Of a DNA stretch of 64,000 nucleotides, positions 45,021 to 56,813 are shown one piece after another. Source of the stretch: Argopecten irradians. Lineage: Eukaryota; Mollusca; Bivalvia; Pectinida; Pectinidae. The notes under the pieces are model-generated. The model was not told the origin of the DNA, searched no databases, and was given only the letters and a program-made list of their open reading frames with translations. The stretch covers positions 2,497,224 through 2,561,223 of the forward strand of contig NC_091146.1 of NCBI RefSeq assembly GCF_041381155.1. Reading direction: 5' to 3'. The translations under genes were made by a program, and so were the position numbers. Each line of letters begins with the position of its first letter. Position 1 is the stretch's first letter.

Positions 45021-45490
45021 TGAGGTTGCGGTTGAGGTAACGCAGAGATTGCAGTTAAAAGGCGGAAATCGGAGGTAAGTCGGAAGACAAAAGGTATTAT
45101 TTTCTCCCATGATAATTTTCTGCAAATATGAAGCGTGCACTTGGTGGAGTAATGCTATATTCATATTTGGGAAGCGGTGACCTTGTTGTTTACCGTCGCT
45201 GTTTTGCAAACACTTCGTAAATATTGCCAAATTTGCCCACTTTTCACCAATTGTCAAGTTCATGACGTTCTGCTGCTTCACATTTATATAGTGAGTGCAG
45301 ATCAATATCAACACATGTCTGAAACTACACCATGTTTTAATTTAATGTTTTCCAATAGCAAAAATGATCGAAAACACCTCTAAAACATCCCAAGTTCACA
45401 GATAAGTTGATCATCATCCAAAACATTATAGGTTTTGTGTGACCAAAAACCGTAACCCCAAGATTTTACTTTATCCAACCGCAACCTCAT
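45021..45490. mobile_element. Possible MITE with 14-bp TIRs
   Basis: TGAGGTTGCGGTTG at 45021-45034 is perfectly inverted at 45477-45490. Less exact pairing surrounds it (CCGTACTTTTGAGG; ACCGTAACCCC). No coding sequence; no clear target duplication. Confidence 0.5.
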
Positions 45491-45539
45491 TTACCAAAAC
45501 AATTTGCTTTTATGTACCAACTTCAAGTGTCTTTTTGAT

Positions 45540-46330
45540 AGAGACACTTTACAACACATTTACATGTCATTCATTAGACCCATCATAGAATATGCGGATA
45601 CTTAATTGATAGGTTAGAAAATGTTCAAACAGAAGCGGCCCGAATTATAACAGGGGGAACCAAACTTTCGAAAATAGAGTTACTTTATAAAGACACACAA
45701 TGGGAAAAGCTATTCGAACGTCGTAGAAAACATAAACTTTTACAATATCACAAAATGGTTCATAACACATCTCCAACATATCTTTCCTCCATATTACCCC
45801 CTAGACCAACCGCAATTCATGCATCAAACAATTCGCACAAGGACAACTTTGTATTATGAATCTTTTTTACCTTCATCGACTCGTGCATGGAATGAACTTC
45901 CATTAGATAAAAGAGAAAATTCCTCTATTAAGGCTCTCAAAAACTACTTTGAAACTGAAATCACAAGAACACCGATTAGCTATTTTAACACAGGTAATAG
46001 ATCAGACCAAATACTTCATGCTCGGTTGCGTCTAGAATGCAGTATATTAAACCAACATCTTTACAGTAAAAATCTTATAGATTCGCCTCGTTGTGCATGT
46101 GGTTTTATAATAGAAGATTCCTTTCATTTTTTGTTCAATTGCATCAAATATGCTGATATTAGGCACCAATATCTTTCTGGTATATTCACAAAATATAATA
46201 TCGTTGACGATTTAAATATCCTTTTATGGGGTGATCCTTTATTTGAAAATAAAATGAACGAGGAAATTTTTGTTTCGGTACAGAAGTTCATCTTTTACAG
46301 TAAAAGATTTTAGTAATTCATACCTTGTAT
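45540..46330 (+). pseudogene. Non-LTR retrotransposon ORF2 C-terminal fragment
   Basis: Conceptual translation shows the LINE ORF2 thumb and C-terminal region. One frame gives FIRPIIEYADT, RLENVQTEAARIITGGTK, WEKLFERRRKHKLLQYHKM and YLSSILPP. A second frame from about 45840 gives TTLYYESFLPSSTRAWNELP, FNTGNRSDQILHARLRLEC, SPRCACGFIIEDSFHFLFNC and ends at 46311. A frameshift lies between about 45825 and 45845, and a stop lies near 45605. The CACG...HFLFNC knuckle is typical of Jockey/Nimb-like elements. The 5' part, including catalytic motifs, is absent. A 3' UTR with AATAAATATTG may extend to about 46770. It is a different LINE from the fragment at 18390. Confidence 0.85.
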
Positions 46331-47174
46331 AGTTTTCTTCTTTTTTTTCACTGGGGTTTCAAATCAATATAACTTGTCAAACTACATAATTAATTCATAA
46401 TTATAACTTTACATTTACTATCACAAAATTATTATTTTAAATGTCTGCAGTAGACGTATACGTAAATCATATAGATTTATCACTTAATTGAAAAGTAACT
46501 ATAAAATTAATTGTCTATTGACAGTATATTTCTATATTAAACACTTAATGTACTACGAAAAAAATATATATAGAGAGAGAGAGAAATATCTCTACTTAAG
46601 TATGAATGTATTGTCTCACTGGTTGTTCTGTTATTGTGTATATGTCCATGTCAAAACGCCGTGCTTTTATTTCAGGAGAGGAATTAATATAAGCTCTAAG
46701 CTTGCTTTCCCATCCTAGCTGTCTGTATGTATTGGTGTATATGTATGTATATATTTGAATAAATATTGTTTAAACTAACTTCAAGACAGAAATGTATGAC
46801 ATTCGCCTGGTTTGTTTTTAGTATATCCTTTCGACGGCTGGCAGGATTCGAACTTGACTCAATTTTGATAGTAGGTTATAACAAATGCCATCTATGGAAG
46901 CAGTTTGCATCTAGATTTCGGTTTGATGCCATTTTCACGATGATAACAAACAGTACACACTATAAACAAGCAAAAACAGTCACCGGAAGTCCCCTAAAGA
47001 TCACCACGCACGGGTTATGGGGGGCAGAAACCTGCGCGTGGGACTTGTTTTTTTTTTTTTTTTTTTTGGAAATCGGTGCTATTTAACCACTTCCTTTTCC
47101 CTTTCTCTCTATTTTCTCTTACTTTAATATCTCTTCTATCGTTTAAGACCATCTGCATGTCTGTATCTTGATAA
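46331..47174. other. LINE 3' UTR, simple repeats and unannotated sequence
   Basis: (AG)n near 46572-46584 and a T run at 47049-47068 are simple repeats. Beyond the presumed LINE tail (about 46770) no gene is recognised. Confidence 0.5.
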
Positions 47175-47396
47175 TTAAAGCTGACAATGCAAGTTAAAAA
47201 CATGGATTTGAAATTAAAAAAAAAAATTATTAGCGAAATATTTTTTCAAAAATTGTTTCTGAGACATCCCCTAGTTATGACAGTGTGGTATCTAAGGAAG
47301 TGGCAGCCATTTTTCTTTTGCTCTGCTTAGTAACCTTCACTGGCCAACCCCCTATATAAAGCACGTGACACTTGACACACGTGTGTCATTCTAAAC

Positions 47397-47633
47397 ATGT
47401 CTTGTCTCAGATACACATGCCCCGATATTGCAAATAACAATGTCAAATTAAAAATAAACACTGCACTCACCTGTCAATATTTCATTGATGTAATAGATGA
47501 ATGTGTTGTCAGCTATATCCCAACATATGTCCAATACGAACTAATAAAACACTTCAATATACACCAAGTTTTACACGTACATCGACACGTGTGTGTCCTT
47601 GATAGTTGTCGCTCGTTCGGGTCAGGTACGTAG
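47397..47633 (+). CDS. Hypothetical 78-residue frame inside the TTAA element
   Basis: Begins 44 bp after the TATA box in the left TIR (ATG in CTAAACATGTCTTG). The product (MSCLRYTCPDIANNN at the start) is unrecognised. Composition is not repeat-like and includes hydrophobic, aromatic stretches (YFIDVIDECVVSYIPTYVQY). It overlaps the next frame by 28 bp. It might be a decayed or miniature gene carried by the element; a chance frame cannot be excluded. Confidence 0.3.
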   Translation: MSCLRYTCPDIANNNVKLKINTALTCQYFIDVIDECVVSYIPTYVQYELIKHFNIHQVLHVHRHVCVLDSCRSFGSGT

Positions 47634-47884
47634 TCACGTGTACATGGTCAGTTGAGTGCATCGAGTACGATGATATACGTGGAGATATGTGGACGGATTA
47701 TTGTTTGGATTTCTATTCACTTGCGTTGGAATTTTATTTTGAGAAACATCTAAATGACAACTTAGAGGAGTTGACATGTTTTCTTGCTAAAAAAGTCCCA
47801 TATAGTTTTACAGGTGAGGGATTTGTTTACCTATTTGTAGGTGATTTATACTGTGGACTGCTAGGTGTATGGGTACACGAATGA
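47606..47884 (+). CDS. Hypothetical 92-residue frame inside the TTAA element
   Basis: Follows the preceding frame in a different phase and ends at the inner edge of the right TIR. It is non-repetitive and acidic/aromatic (DYCLDFYSLALEFYFEKHLN, then EGFVYLFVGDLYCGLLGVW). No family is recognised. The two frames together span almost the whole non-TIR interior, so they may be one gene split by an indel, or chance. Confidence 0.3.
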   Translation: MSLVRVRYVVTCTWSVECIEYDDIRGDMWTDYCLDFYSLALEFYFEKHLNDNLEELTCFLAKKVPYSFTGEGFVYLFVGDLYCGLLGVWVHE

Positions 47885-48065
47885 GCGCACGTGTGTCGAT
47901 TCACGCGCTTTATATAGGGGTCGGTGAGTCGTCGGAATGTAAAACAAAAATGGCTGTCCTCAACCGGGGAATGTCTCATAAACGATTATTGAACAACAAG
48001 TATACTTATTTAAAAAAAAAAAAAAAAATCATTTTAATAATTTTAACTTGCATTGTCAGCTTTAA

Positions 48066-48474
48066 GCTCACAACGACAGGTTTCCGGGCACACACTAAAA
48101 TCCGGATTTCAGACCTCAATTTTTGACTTATTTGGGCATGTTCAAAGGTGATTTGTGACGTCACTAATACAATGACCGAATCGATATTGACATGCTATAT
48201 AGGGATGAACATCTCCTTTTCAAAAAACTAGTATTTAGTTTTTAACGGTCTCAGTGGGGCTCCAGAAGGGTGCATGAAATGGTGCAAATGAATAATTACG
48301 CATAGATACGTTACGGCCGTCCAAAGGATATAACTATGCTATTAGAAAGTGTTAAAATCAAAGAATTCAACTAGAAACTTACTGAAATTTCGATTTGATT
48401 ACAACAATTCATCGGTGACCAAAATATTCACGAAGTGTTTGGACTGCATGAAAACTTAGCACTACATTATTGTA
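48066..48474. other. Stretch without a recognisable gene
   Basis: No gene or repeat was recognised before the 37-bp satellite begins. Confidence 0.5.
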
Positions 48475-51375
48475 TATCGATAACCATACATTAGGGATTG
48501 AACCAGCACTCCATCGATAACCATATAATCAGGGATTGAGTTAGCACTCTATCGATAATCATACATCAGGGATTGAGCCAGCACTCTATCGATAATCATA
48601 CATCAGGGATTGAGCCAGCACTCTATCGATAACCATACATCAAGGATTGAGTCAGCACTCTATTGATAATCATACATCAGGGATTGAGCCAGCACTCTAT
48701 CGATAACCACACATCAGGGATTGAGCCAGCACTCTATCGATAACCATACATCAGGGATTGAGCCAGCACTCTATCGATAACCATACATCAGGGATTGAGC
48801 CAACACTCTATCGATAACCATACATCAGGGATTGAACCAGCACTGTATCGATAACCATACATCAGGGATTGAGCCAGCACTCCTTCGATAATCATACATT
48901 AGGGATTGAACCAGCACTCTATCGATAACAATACATCAGGGATTGAGCCAGCACTCTATCGATAACCATACATCATGGATTGAGCCAGCACTCTATCGAT
49001 AACTATACATCAGGGATTGAGCCAGCACTCTATCGATAGCCACAACTCAGGGATTGAGACAGCACTCTATCGATAATTTTACATCAGGGATTGAGCAAGC
49101 ACTCTATCGATAATTTTACATCAGGGATTGAGCCAGCACTCTATCGATAACCATACACTTAGGATTAAGCACGCGCTCTCCCTCGATAATCATATATCAG
49201 GGATTGAGGCAGGACTCTATCGATAACTATACATTAGGGATTGAACCAGCACTCTATCGATAACCATACATCAGGGATTGAGCCAGCACTCTATCGATAG
49301 CCACAACTCAGGGATTGAGAGAGCACTCTATCGATAATTTTACATCAGGGATTGAGCAAGCACTCTATCGATAATTTTACATCAGGGATTGAGCCAGCAC
49401 TCTATCGATAACCATACACTTAGGATTAAGCACGCGCTCCCTCGATAATCATATATCAGGGATTGAGACAGGACTCTATCGATAACTATACATTAGGGAT
49501 TGAACCAGCACTCTATCGATAACCATACATCAGGGATTGAACCAGCACTCTATCGATAACTATACATTAGGGATTGAACCAGCACTCTATCGATAACCAT
49601 ACATCAGGGATTGAGACAGCACTCTATCGATAATTTTACATCAGGGGTTGAGCCAAGCACTCTATCGATAACCATACATCAGGGATTGAGTTAGCACTCT
49701 ATCGATAATCATACATCAGGGATTGAGCCAGCACTCTATCGATAATTTTACATCTAGTGATTGAGCCAGCACTCTATCGATAACCACACATCTGTGATTG
49801 AACCCGCACTCTATCGATAACCATACATCAGGGATTGAGTTAGCACTCTATCGATAACCATTACATTAGGGATTGCAACCAGCACTCCATCGATAACCAT
49901 ACATCAGGGATTGAGTTAGCACTCTATCGATAATCATACATCAGGGATTGAGCCAACACTATATCGATAACCATACATCAGTGATTGAGCCAACACTATA
50001 TCGATAACCATACATCAGGGATTGAGCCAGCACTCTATCGATAACCATACATCAGGGATTGAGCCAGCACTCTATCGATAACCATACATCAGGGATTGAG
50101 TCAACACTCTATTGATAACCATACATCAGGGATTGAGCCAGCACTCTATCGATAACCATACATCAGGGATTGAACCCGCACTCTATCGATAGCCACAACT
50201 CAGGGATTGAGACAGCACTCTATCGATAATTTTACACCAGGGATTGAGCAAGCAGCACTCTATCGATAATTTTACATCAGGGATTGAGAGCCAACACTCT
50301 ATCGATAACCATGCATCTGTGATTGAACCCGCACACTATCGATAACCATACATCAGGGATTGAGTTAGCACTATATCGAAACCATACATTAAGGGATTGA
50401 ACCAGCACTCATCGTACATATATCATATCGATAATCATACATCAGGGATTGAGCCAGCACTCTCATCGATAACCATATACATCAGGATTGAGCCAGCACT
50501 ATATCGATAATTTTACATCAGGGATTGAGCAAGCACTCTATCGATAATTTTACATCAGGGATTGAGCCAGCACTCTATCGATAACCATATACTTAGGATT
50601 AAGCACGCGCTCTCTCGATAGTCATATATCAGTGATTGGGACAGGACTCTATCGATAACCATATATCAGTGATTGAGCCAGCACTCTATCGATAACCATA
50701 TATCAGGGATTGAGCCAGCACTCTATCGATAACCATACATCAGGGATTGAGCCAGCACTCTATCGATAACCATACATCAGGGATTGAGCCAGCACTCTAT
50801 CGATAACCATATATCAGGGAATGAACCAGCACTCTATCGATAACCATACACTTAGGATTAAGCACGCGCTCTCTCGATAGTCATATATCAGTGATTGAGC
50901 CAGCACTCTATCGATAACCATACATCTGTGATTGAACCCACATCCTATCGATAACCATACATCAGGGATTGAACCAGCACTCTATCGATAACCATACACT
51001 TAGGATTAAGCACGCGCTCTCTCGATAATCATACATCAGAGATTGAGACAGGACTCTATCGATAACCATACATCAGGGATTGAACCAGCACTATATCGAT
51101 AACCATACACTTAGGATTAAGCACGCGCTCTCTCGATAATCATACATCAAAGATTGAGACAGGACTCTATCGATAATCATACATCAGGGATTGAGTTAGC
51201 ACTCTATCGATAACCATACATCAGGGATTGAACCAGCACTGTATCGATAACCATACATCAGGGATTGAGTTAGCACTCTATCGATAACCATACATCAGGG
51301 ATTGAACCAGCACTATATCGATAACCATACATCAGTGATTGAGTCATTCACTCTATTGATAACCATTCTTTAGGG
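48475..51375. repeat. 37-bp satellite, block A
   Basis: About 78 copies of a 37-bp unit reading ATCGATAACCATACATCAGG then GATTGAGCCAGCACTCT. Named variants (GATAATTTTACATCAGGG; CACTTAGGATTAAGCACGCG; CTCAGGGATTGAGACAGC) recur in the same order in block B. Many one- to few-base indels interrupt units between about 49620 and 50520. Confidence 0.92.
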
Positions 51376-51464
51376 ATTGACTAATCACGGTTTGTGTAAC
51401 ATACACAATATATTATCTCATCGTTGATTGGCTGATGTGTATAAATTTATACATAAGTGGATAG

Positions 51465-51472
51465 TATATAAG
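51465..51472 (+). promoter_or_regulatory. TATA box, FREP copy A
   Basis: TATATAAG with GATTGGCTGATG about 40 bp upstream (CCAAT-like ATTGG). Identical to the promoter of copy B. Start of transcription is expected near 51495. Confidence 0.6.
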
Positions 51473-51607
51473 CAATGAACACGGACATATTAGATACATC
51501 AAGTAATAACTCAACAACAGTAAGGATACCACACGGTGGATACATATCATAACAACAGTAGGACACATTACAGGATAACCAATTTACAGAAAACTAGTAT
51601 CGTTATA

Positions 51608-52053
51608 ATGCATATCTACATTGTCGTAATGGTATTAGTGTTGGTAAATACCACTTACCAGCAAACCATGGGTCCGGAACGTGAGTTCTGTAAAGCAGTT
51701 CAAGAAAATGAAATTTTGGAGAAGGCATTGCCTCTTATTCGACGTCACCTTGAGGCCGAGACCGAATCCAGTAAACTTCAAATGGACGAGGTCAACGCTG
51801 AACTTACAGCGGTAAAAGCCGAACTAGAAGCAACAAAAGAACAAAATAACGCCATGAATGTTTCCCTGGAAGCTGTAAAGGCAGAATTGGAAACAACAAA
51901 ACAACGCAATAACGCCATGAATGTTTCCCTGGAAGCTGTAAAGGGCAAAATTGGAAACAACAAAACAACGCAATAACGCCATGAATGTTTCCCTTGAAGC
52001 TGTAAAGGCGGAACTAGAAAATATAAAACGACGCTATGACAATGGACTGAAAG
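51608..52053 (+). pseudogene. FREP first exon, copy A (frameshifted duplicate)
   Basis: Nearly identical to the exon at 56369-56813: about two substitutions and one extra G in a G run (51943-51945) over some 600 bp including the promoter. The insertion shifts the frame and ends the product shortly after the third coiled-coil unit begins. The signal peptide start (MHIYIVVMVLVLVNTTYQQ), the repeats and the GT donor after 52053 are otherwise the same. No fibrinogen-domain exon follows before block B starts. Either a recent pseudogene from a tandem duplication, or an assembly duplicate with an uncorrected base error; the noisy surroundings make the second serious. Confidence 0.7.
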
Positions 52054-52079
52054 GTATCCGTTTATTTTCCCATGCTACT

Positions 52080-53855
52080 GCCTCTTGTCGCTGACCACCA
52101 AGGTTTTTTTTTCTCTTTTCTAAGTACATTATTCTCTTACGAACTGAAAGAACAAAAATTTATCGTAGCAATAGGTTAAAAAATTGATGCTCTTAATGTG
52201 CCCCTCGGCCGTCCTAATCTTGTCACGCCGAATCACAAAGTTATTTCAAAATGTGAGTATTATATAAAAAAACTCTATTTCCACTCGTACAATATAGTAA
52301 TCTTAGGAATAAACAAAATTCTCTACTTTCCGTCCTTACTGAGTGTATACTATTTATAATAATGACGCTAATTTCTCCCCTTAAACTAATTGTATCTAAT
52401 TTTGAAAAAAAATATTTTGTCCTCTATTTCAATGTACATCTCAGTACCAGATAGGCGACTGTTATTATAATATCCCCAATTTTCCCCGTACTATTGTCAT
52501 TAGTTTTATAATATCTCTATTTCCCCGTACTAATGTATCTAGTTTTAAAATGTCTCTACTTCCCCGTACTAGTGTATCTAGTTTTATAATATCTCTATTT
52601 TCCCGAACTAATGTATCTAGTTTGATAATATCTCTATTTCCCCGTAACTAATATCTCTATTTGTACATCTGTAATATCTCTATTTCCCCGTACTAATTAG
52701 TTTTATAATATCTCTATTTCCCCGTACTAATGTATCTAGTTTTGTAATAATCTCTATATTTCCCCGTACTAATGTACTAGTTTTATAATATCTCTATTTC
52801 CCCGTACTAATGTATCTAGTTTTAAAATGTCGTCTAATGTTCTAGTTTTAAACTGTACATTTCATGTACTAATGTCACTAGTTTTAAATATCTCTATTTC
52901 CCCGTACTAATGTATCTAGTTTTAAAATGTCTCTATTTCCCCGTACTAATGTCACTAGTTTTATAATATCTCTATTTCCCCGTACTAATGTATCTAGTTT
53001 TAAAATGATCTCTATTTCCCCGTACTAGCCGGTATCTAGTTTTAAAATGTCTCTATTTCCTCGTACTAATGTATCTAGTTTTAATGTCTCTATTTCACTG
53101 TACATCATGTACTAATGTCACAGGTTTTAATAATTTACTCCCTATTTCCCCGTACTAATCAGTCACTAGTATTATAATGTCTTTATTTCCCTGTACTAAA
53201 TGTCACTAGTTTTATAATTATCTCTATTTCCCCTACTAATGTCACTGGTTTTATACAAAATCTCTATTTCCCCGTACTAATGTGAAACTGGTTTTATAAT
53301 ATCTCAAGAATTCCCTCGTACTAAGTGTCATTCTAGTTTTATAATGTCTTTATTTCCCTGTACACTTATGTCACTGGTTTTATAATATCTCTATTTCCCC
53401 CCGTACCTATTTTTATGTCAATGGATTTTTTTATAATGTCTTTAGTTCCCTGGTACTAATCGACACTACATCTTAGTTATATAAATATACTCAATTATCC
53501 CTGTACTGAAAAGTCAACTGGGGTTCTTTATTATAGCAATCGCGGTCGTATTTCCGCCGAACTACTGTCCCATGGTTTTTAAAAATATCTCCACCTATTT
53601 TCCCCGTACTATTGTCCATCAGTTTTATAATGTTCTTTATTTCCCGGAACTTTATGACACTAGTTTATATAAATATCCTCTATTTCCACCGTACTTAACT
53701 TCACTGGAATAATAATGCTCTCCTATCATACCCCGAAACATAATGTATCTAGTTTTATAATTACTTCTAATTTATCCCTGTTGACTACAAATACAATAGT
53801 TTTTATAATATCTCTTATTTCCTCCGTTTATAATGGACATCATGGATTAGCACAG
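52080..53855. repeat. 39-bp minisatellite, block A (heavily degraded)
   Basis: 52460-52640 matches 57086-57290 almost exactly, unit by unit (TCTACTTCCCCGTACTAGTG, TTTTCCCGAACTAATG). On either side (52080-52450, 52650-53855) the same repeat is recognisable only through dense random indels and substitutions. Confidence 0.75.
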
Positions 53856-56140
53856 CATACATTCAGGGATTGAACAGCACTCTATCGATAACAATACATC
53901 AGGGATTGAGCCAGCACTCTACATCAGGGATTGAGCCAGCACTCTATCGATAACCATACATCAGGGATTGAGCCAGCACTCTATCGATAACCATACAATC
54001 AGGGATTGAGCCAGCACTCTATCGATAGCCATACATCAGGGATTGAGCCAGCACTCTATCGATAATTTTACATCAGGGATTGAGCCAGCACTCTATCGAT
54101 AACCATACATCAGGGATTGAGCCAGCACTCTATCGATAATTTTACATCAGGGATTGAGCAAGCACTCTATCGATAATTTTACATCAGGGATTGAGCAAGC
54201 ACTCTATCGATAACCATACATCAGGGATTGAGCCAGCACTCTATCGCGGATTAAGCACGCGCCCCTCGATAATCATATATCAGGGATTGAGACAGGACTC
54301 TATCGATAACTATACATTAGGGATTGAACCAGCACTCTATCGATATAACCATACATCAGGGATTGAACCAGCACTCTATCGATAACTATACATTAGGGAT
54401 TGAACCAGCACTCTATCGATAACCATACATCAGGGATTGAGACAGCACTCTATCGATAACCATACATCAGGGATTGAGCCAGCACTCTATCGATAACCAT
54501 ACATCAGGGATTGAGTTAGCACTCTATCGATAATCATACATCAGGGATTGAGCCAGCACTCTATCGATAATTTTACATCTGTGATTGAGCCAGCACTCTA
54601 TCGATAACCACACATCTGTGATTGAACCCGCACTCTATCGATAACCATACATCAGGGATTGAGTTAGCACTCTATCGATAACCATACATTAGGGATTGAA
54701 CCAGCACTCCATCGATAACCATACATCAGGGATTGAGTTAGCACTCTATCGATAACCATACATCAGGGATTGAGCCAACACTCTATCGATAACCATACAT
54801 CAGGGATTGAACCAGCACTCTATCGATAACCATACATCAGGGATTGAGCCAGCACTCTATCGATAACCATACATCAGGGATTGAGCCAGCACTCTATCGA
54901 TAACCATACATCAGGGATTGAGCCAGCACTCTATCGATAACCATACATCAGGGATTGAGCCAGCACTCTATCGATAACCATACATCAGGGATTGAACCCG
55001 CACTCTATCGATAGCCACAACTCAGGGATTGAGACAGCACTCTATCGATAATTTACACCAGGGATTGAGCAAGCACTCTATCGATAATTTTACATCAGGG
55101 ATTGAGCCAACACTCTATCGATAACCATGCATCTGTGATTGAACCCGCACCTATCGATAACCATACATCAGGGATTGAGTTAGCACTATATCGATAACCA
55201 TACATTAGGGATTGAACCAGCACTCCATCGATAACCATATAATCAGGGATTGAGCCAGCACTATATCGATAATTTTACATCAGGGATTGAGCAAGCACTC
55301 TATCGATAATTTTACATCAGGGATTGAGCCAGCACTCTATCGATAACCATATACTTAGGATTAAGCACGCGCTCTCTCGATAGTCATATATCAGTGATTG
55401 GGACAGACTCTATCGATAACCATATATCAGTGATTGAGCCAGCACTCTATCGATAACCATATATCAGGGATTGAGCCAGCACTCTATCGATAACCATACA
55501 TCAGGGATTGAGCCAGCACTCTATCGATAACCATACATCAGGGATTGAGCCAGCACTCTATCGATAACCATATATCAGGGAATGAACCAGCACTCTATCG
55601 ATAACCATACACTTAGGATTAAGCACGCGCTCTCTCGATAGTCATATATCAGTGATTGAGCCAGCACTCTATCGATAACCATACATCTGTGATTGAACCC
55701 ACATCCTATCGATAACCATACATCAGGGATTGAACCAGCACTCTATCGATAACCATACACTTAGGATTAAGCACGCGCTCTCTCGATAATCATACATCAG
55801 AGATTGAGACAGGACTCTATCGATAACCATACATCAGGGATTGAACCAGCACTATATCGATAACCATACACTTAGGATTAAGCACGCGCTCTCTCGATAA
55901 TCATACATCAAAGATTGAGACAGGACTCTATCGATAATCATACATCAGGGATTGAGTTAGCACTCTATCGATAACCATACATCAGGGATTGAACCAGCAC
56001 TGTATCGATAACCATACATCAGGGATTGAGTTAGCACTCTATCGATAACCATACATCAGGGATTGAACCAGCACTATATCGATAACCATACATCAGTGAT
56101 TGAGTCATTCACTCTATTGATAACCATTCTTTAGGGATTG
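53856..56140. repeat. 37-bp satellite, block B
   Basis: About 61 copies of the unit seen in block A, much more regular in length. From about 54130 the order of variants follows block A from about 49330, at an offset near 4.8 kb, up to the promoter of the gene. Confidence 0.92.
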
Positions 56141-56225
56141 ACTAATCACGGTTTGTGTAACATACACAATATATTATCTCATCGTTGATTGGCTGATGTG
56201 TATAAATTTATACATAAGTGGATAG

Positions 56226-56233
56226 TATATAAG
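56226..56233 (+). promoter_or_regulatory. TATA box of the FREP gene
   Basis: TATATAAG, with ATTGG at 56188-56192 upstream. Transcription probably starts near 56255, giving a 5' leader of about 110 nt to the ATG at 56369. The 37-bp satellite ends less than 100 bp upstream of the TATA box. Confidence 0.65.
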
Positions 56234-56368
56234 CAATGAACACGGACATATTAGATACATCAAGTAATAACTCAACAACAGTAAGGATACCACACGGTGG
56301 ATACATATCATAACAACAGTAGGGCACATTACAGGATAACCAATTTACAGAAAACTAGTATCGTTATA

Positions 56369-56813
56369 ATGCATATCTACATTGTCGTAATGGTATTAGT
56401 GTTGGTAAATACCACTTACCAGCAAACGATGGGTCCGGAACGTGAGTTCTGTAAAGCAGTTCAAGAAAATGAAATTTTGGAGAAGGCATTGCCTCTTATT
56501 CGACGTCACCTTGAGGCCGAGACCGAATCCAGTAAACTTCAAATGGACGAGGTCAACGCTGAACTTACAGCGGTAAAAGCCGAACTAGAAGCAACAAAAG
56601 AACAAAATAACGCCATGAATGTTTCCCTGGAAGCTGTAAAGGCAGAATTGGAAACAACAAAACAACGCAATAACGCCATGAATGTTTCCCTGGAAGCTGT
56701 AAAGGCAAAATTGGAAACAACAAAACAACGCAATAACGCCATGAATGTTTCCCTTGAAGCTGTAAAGGCGGAACTAGAAAATATAAAACGACGCTATGAC
56801 AATGGACTGAAAG
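56369..56813 (+). CDS. Fibrinogen-related protein, exon 1 (signal peptide and coiled coil)
   Basis: The ATG at 56369 is chosen over an in-frame ATG at 56297 because it opens directly on a signal peptide (MHIYIVVMVLVLVNTTYQQ). The mature part starts near TMGPEREFC and is a heptad-rich coiled coil. It contains three near-identical 21-residue (three-heptad, 63-bp) units, NNAMNVSLEAVKAELETTKQ plus R, each with an N-glycosylation sequon (NVS). A canonical donor follows: CTGAAAG | GTATCC after 56813, leaving phase 1. That fits the exon at 60491, which starts the fibrinogen C-terminal domain. Known FREPs and ficolin-like lectins use a coiled coil to oligomerise a C-terminal fibrinogen domain that binds glycans or microbial surfaces, secreted into haemolymph. 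The role here is inferred from that architecture. Confidence 0.85.

Larger units (their letters stand above)
47175..48065. mobile_element. TTAA-flanked element with long TIRs and inward TATA boxes
   Basis: The element body is 47179-48061 (883 bp). Its first and last 21 bp are perfectly inverted (AGCTGACAATGCAAGTTAAA and one more A), each adjoining TTAA, as for piggyBac/Kolobok-type transposons. Looser inverted similarity reaches about 180 bp inward, including GAGACAT(C/T)CCC, CAGCCATTTTT and CCCCTATATAAAG. The last is a TATA box at 47353-47361 on the plus strand and 47908-47916 on the minus strand, both facing inward. The interior holds two short open frames (see 47397 and 47606). Confidence 0.82.

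Noticed and set aside
45177-45383. Short frames on both strands near 45.0-45.4 kb
   Set aside because: No family resemblance, and the stretch lies within a probable MITE with 14-bp inverted ends.
48475-56140. Regular ~37-bp repeats resembling a CRISPR array
   Set aside because: Units are contiguous without unique spacers and the genome is eukaryotic.
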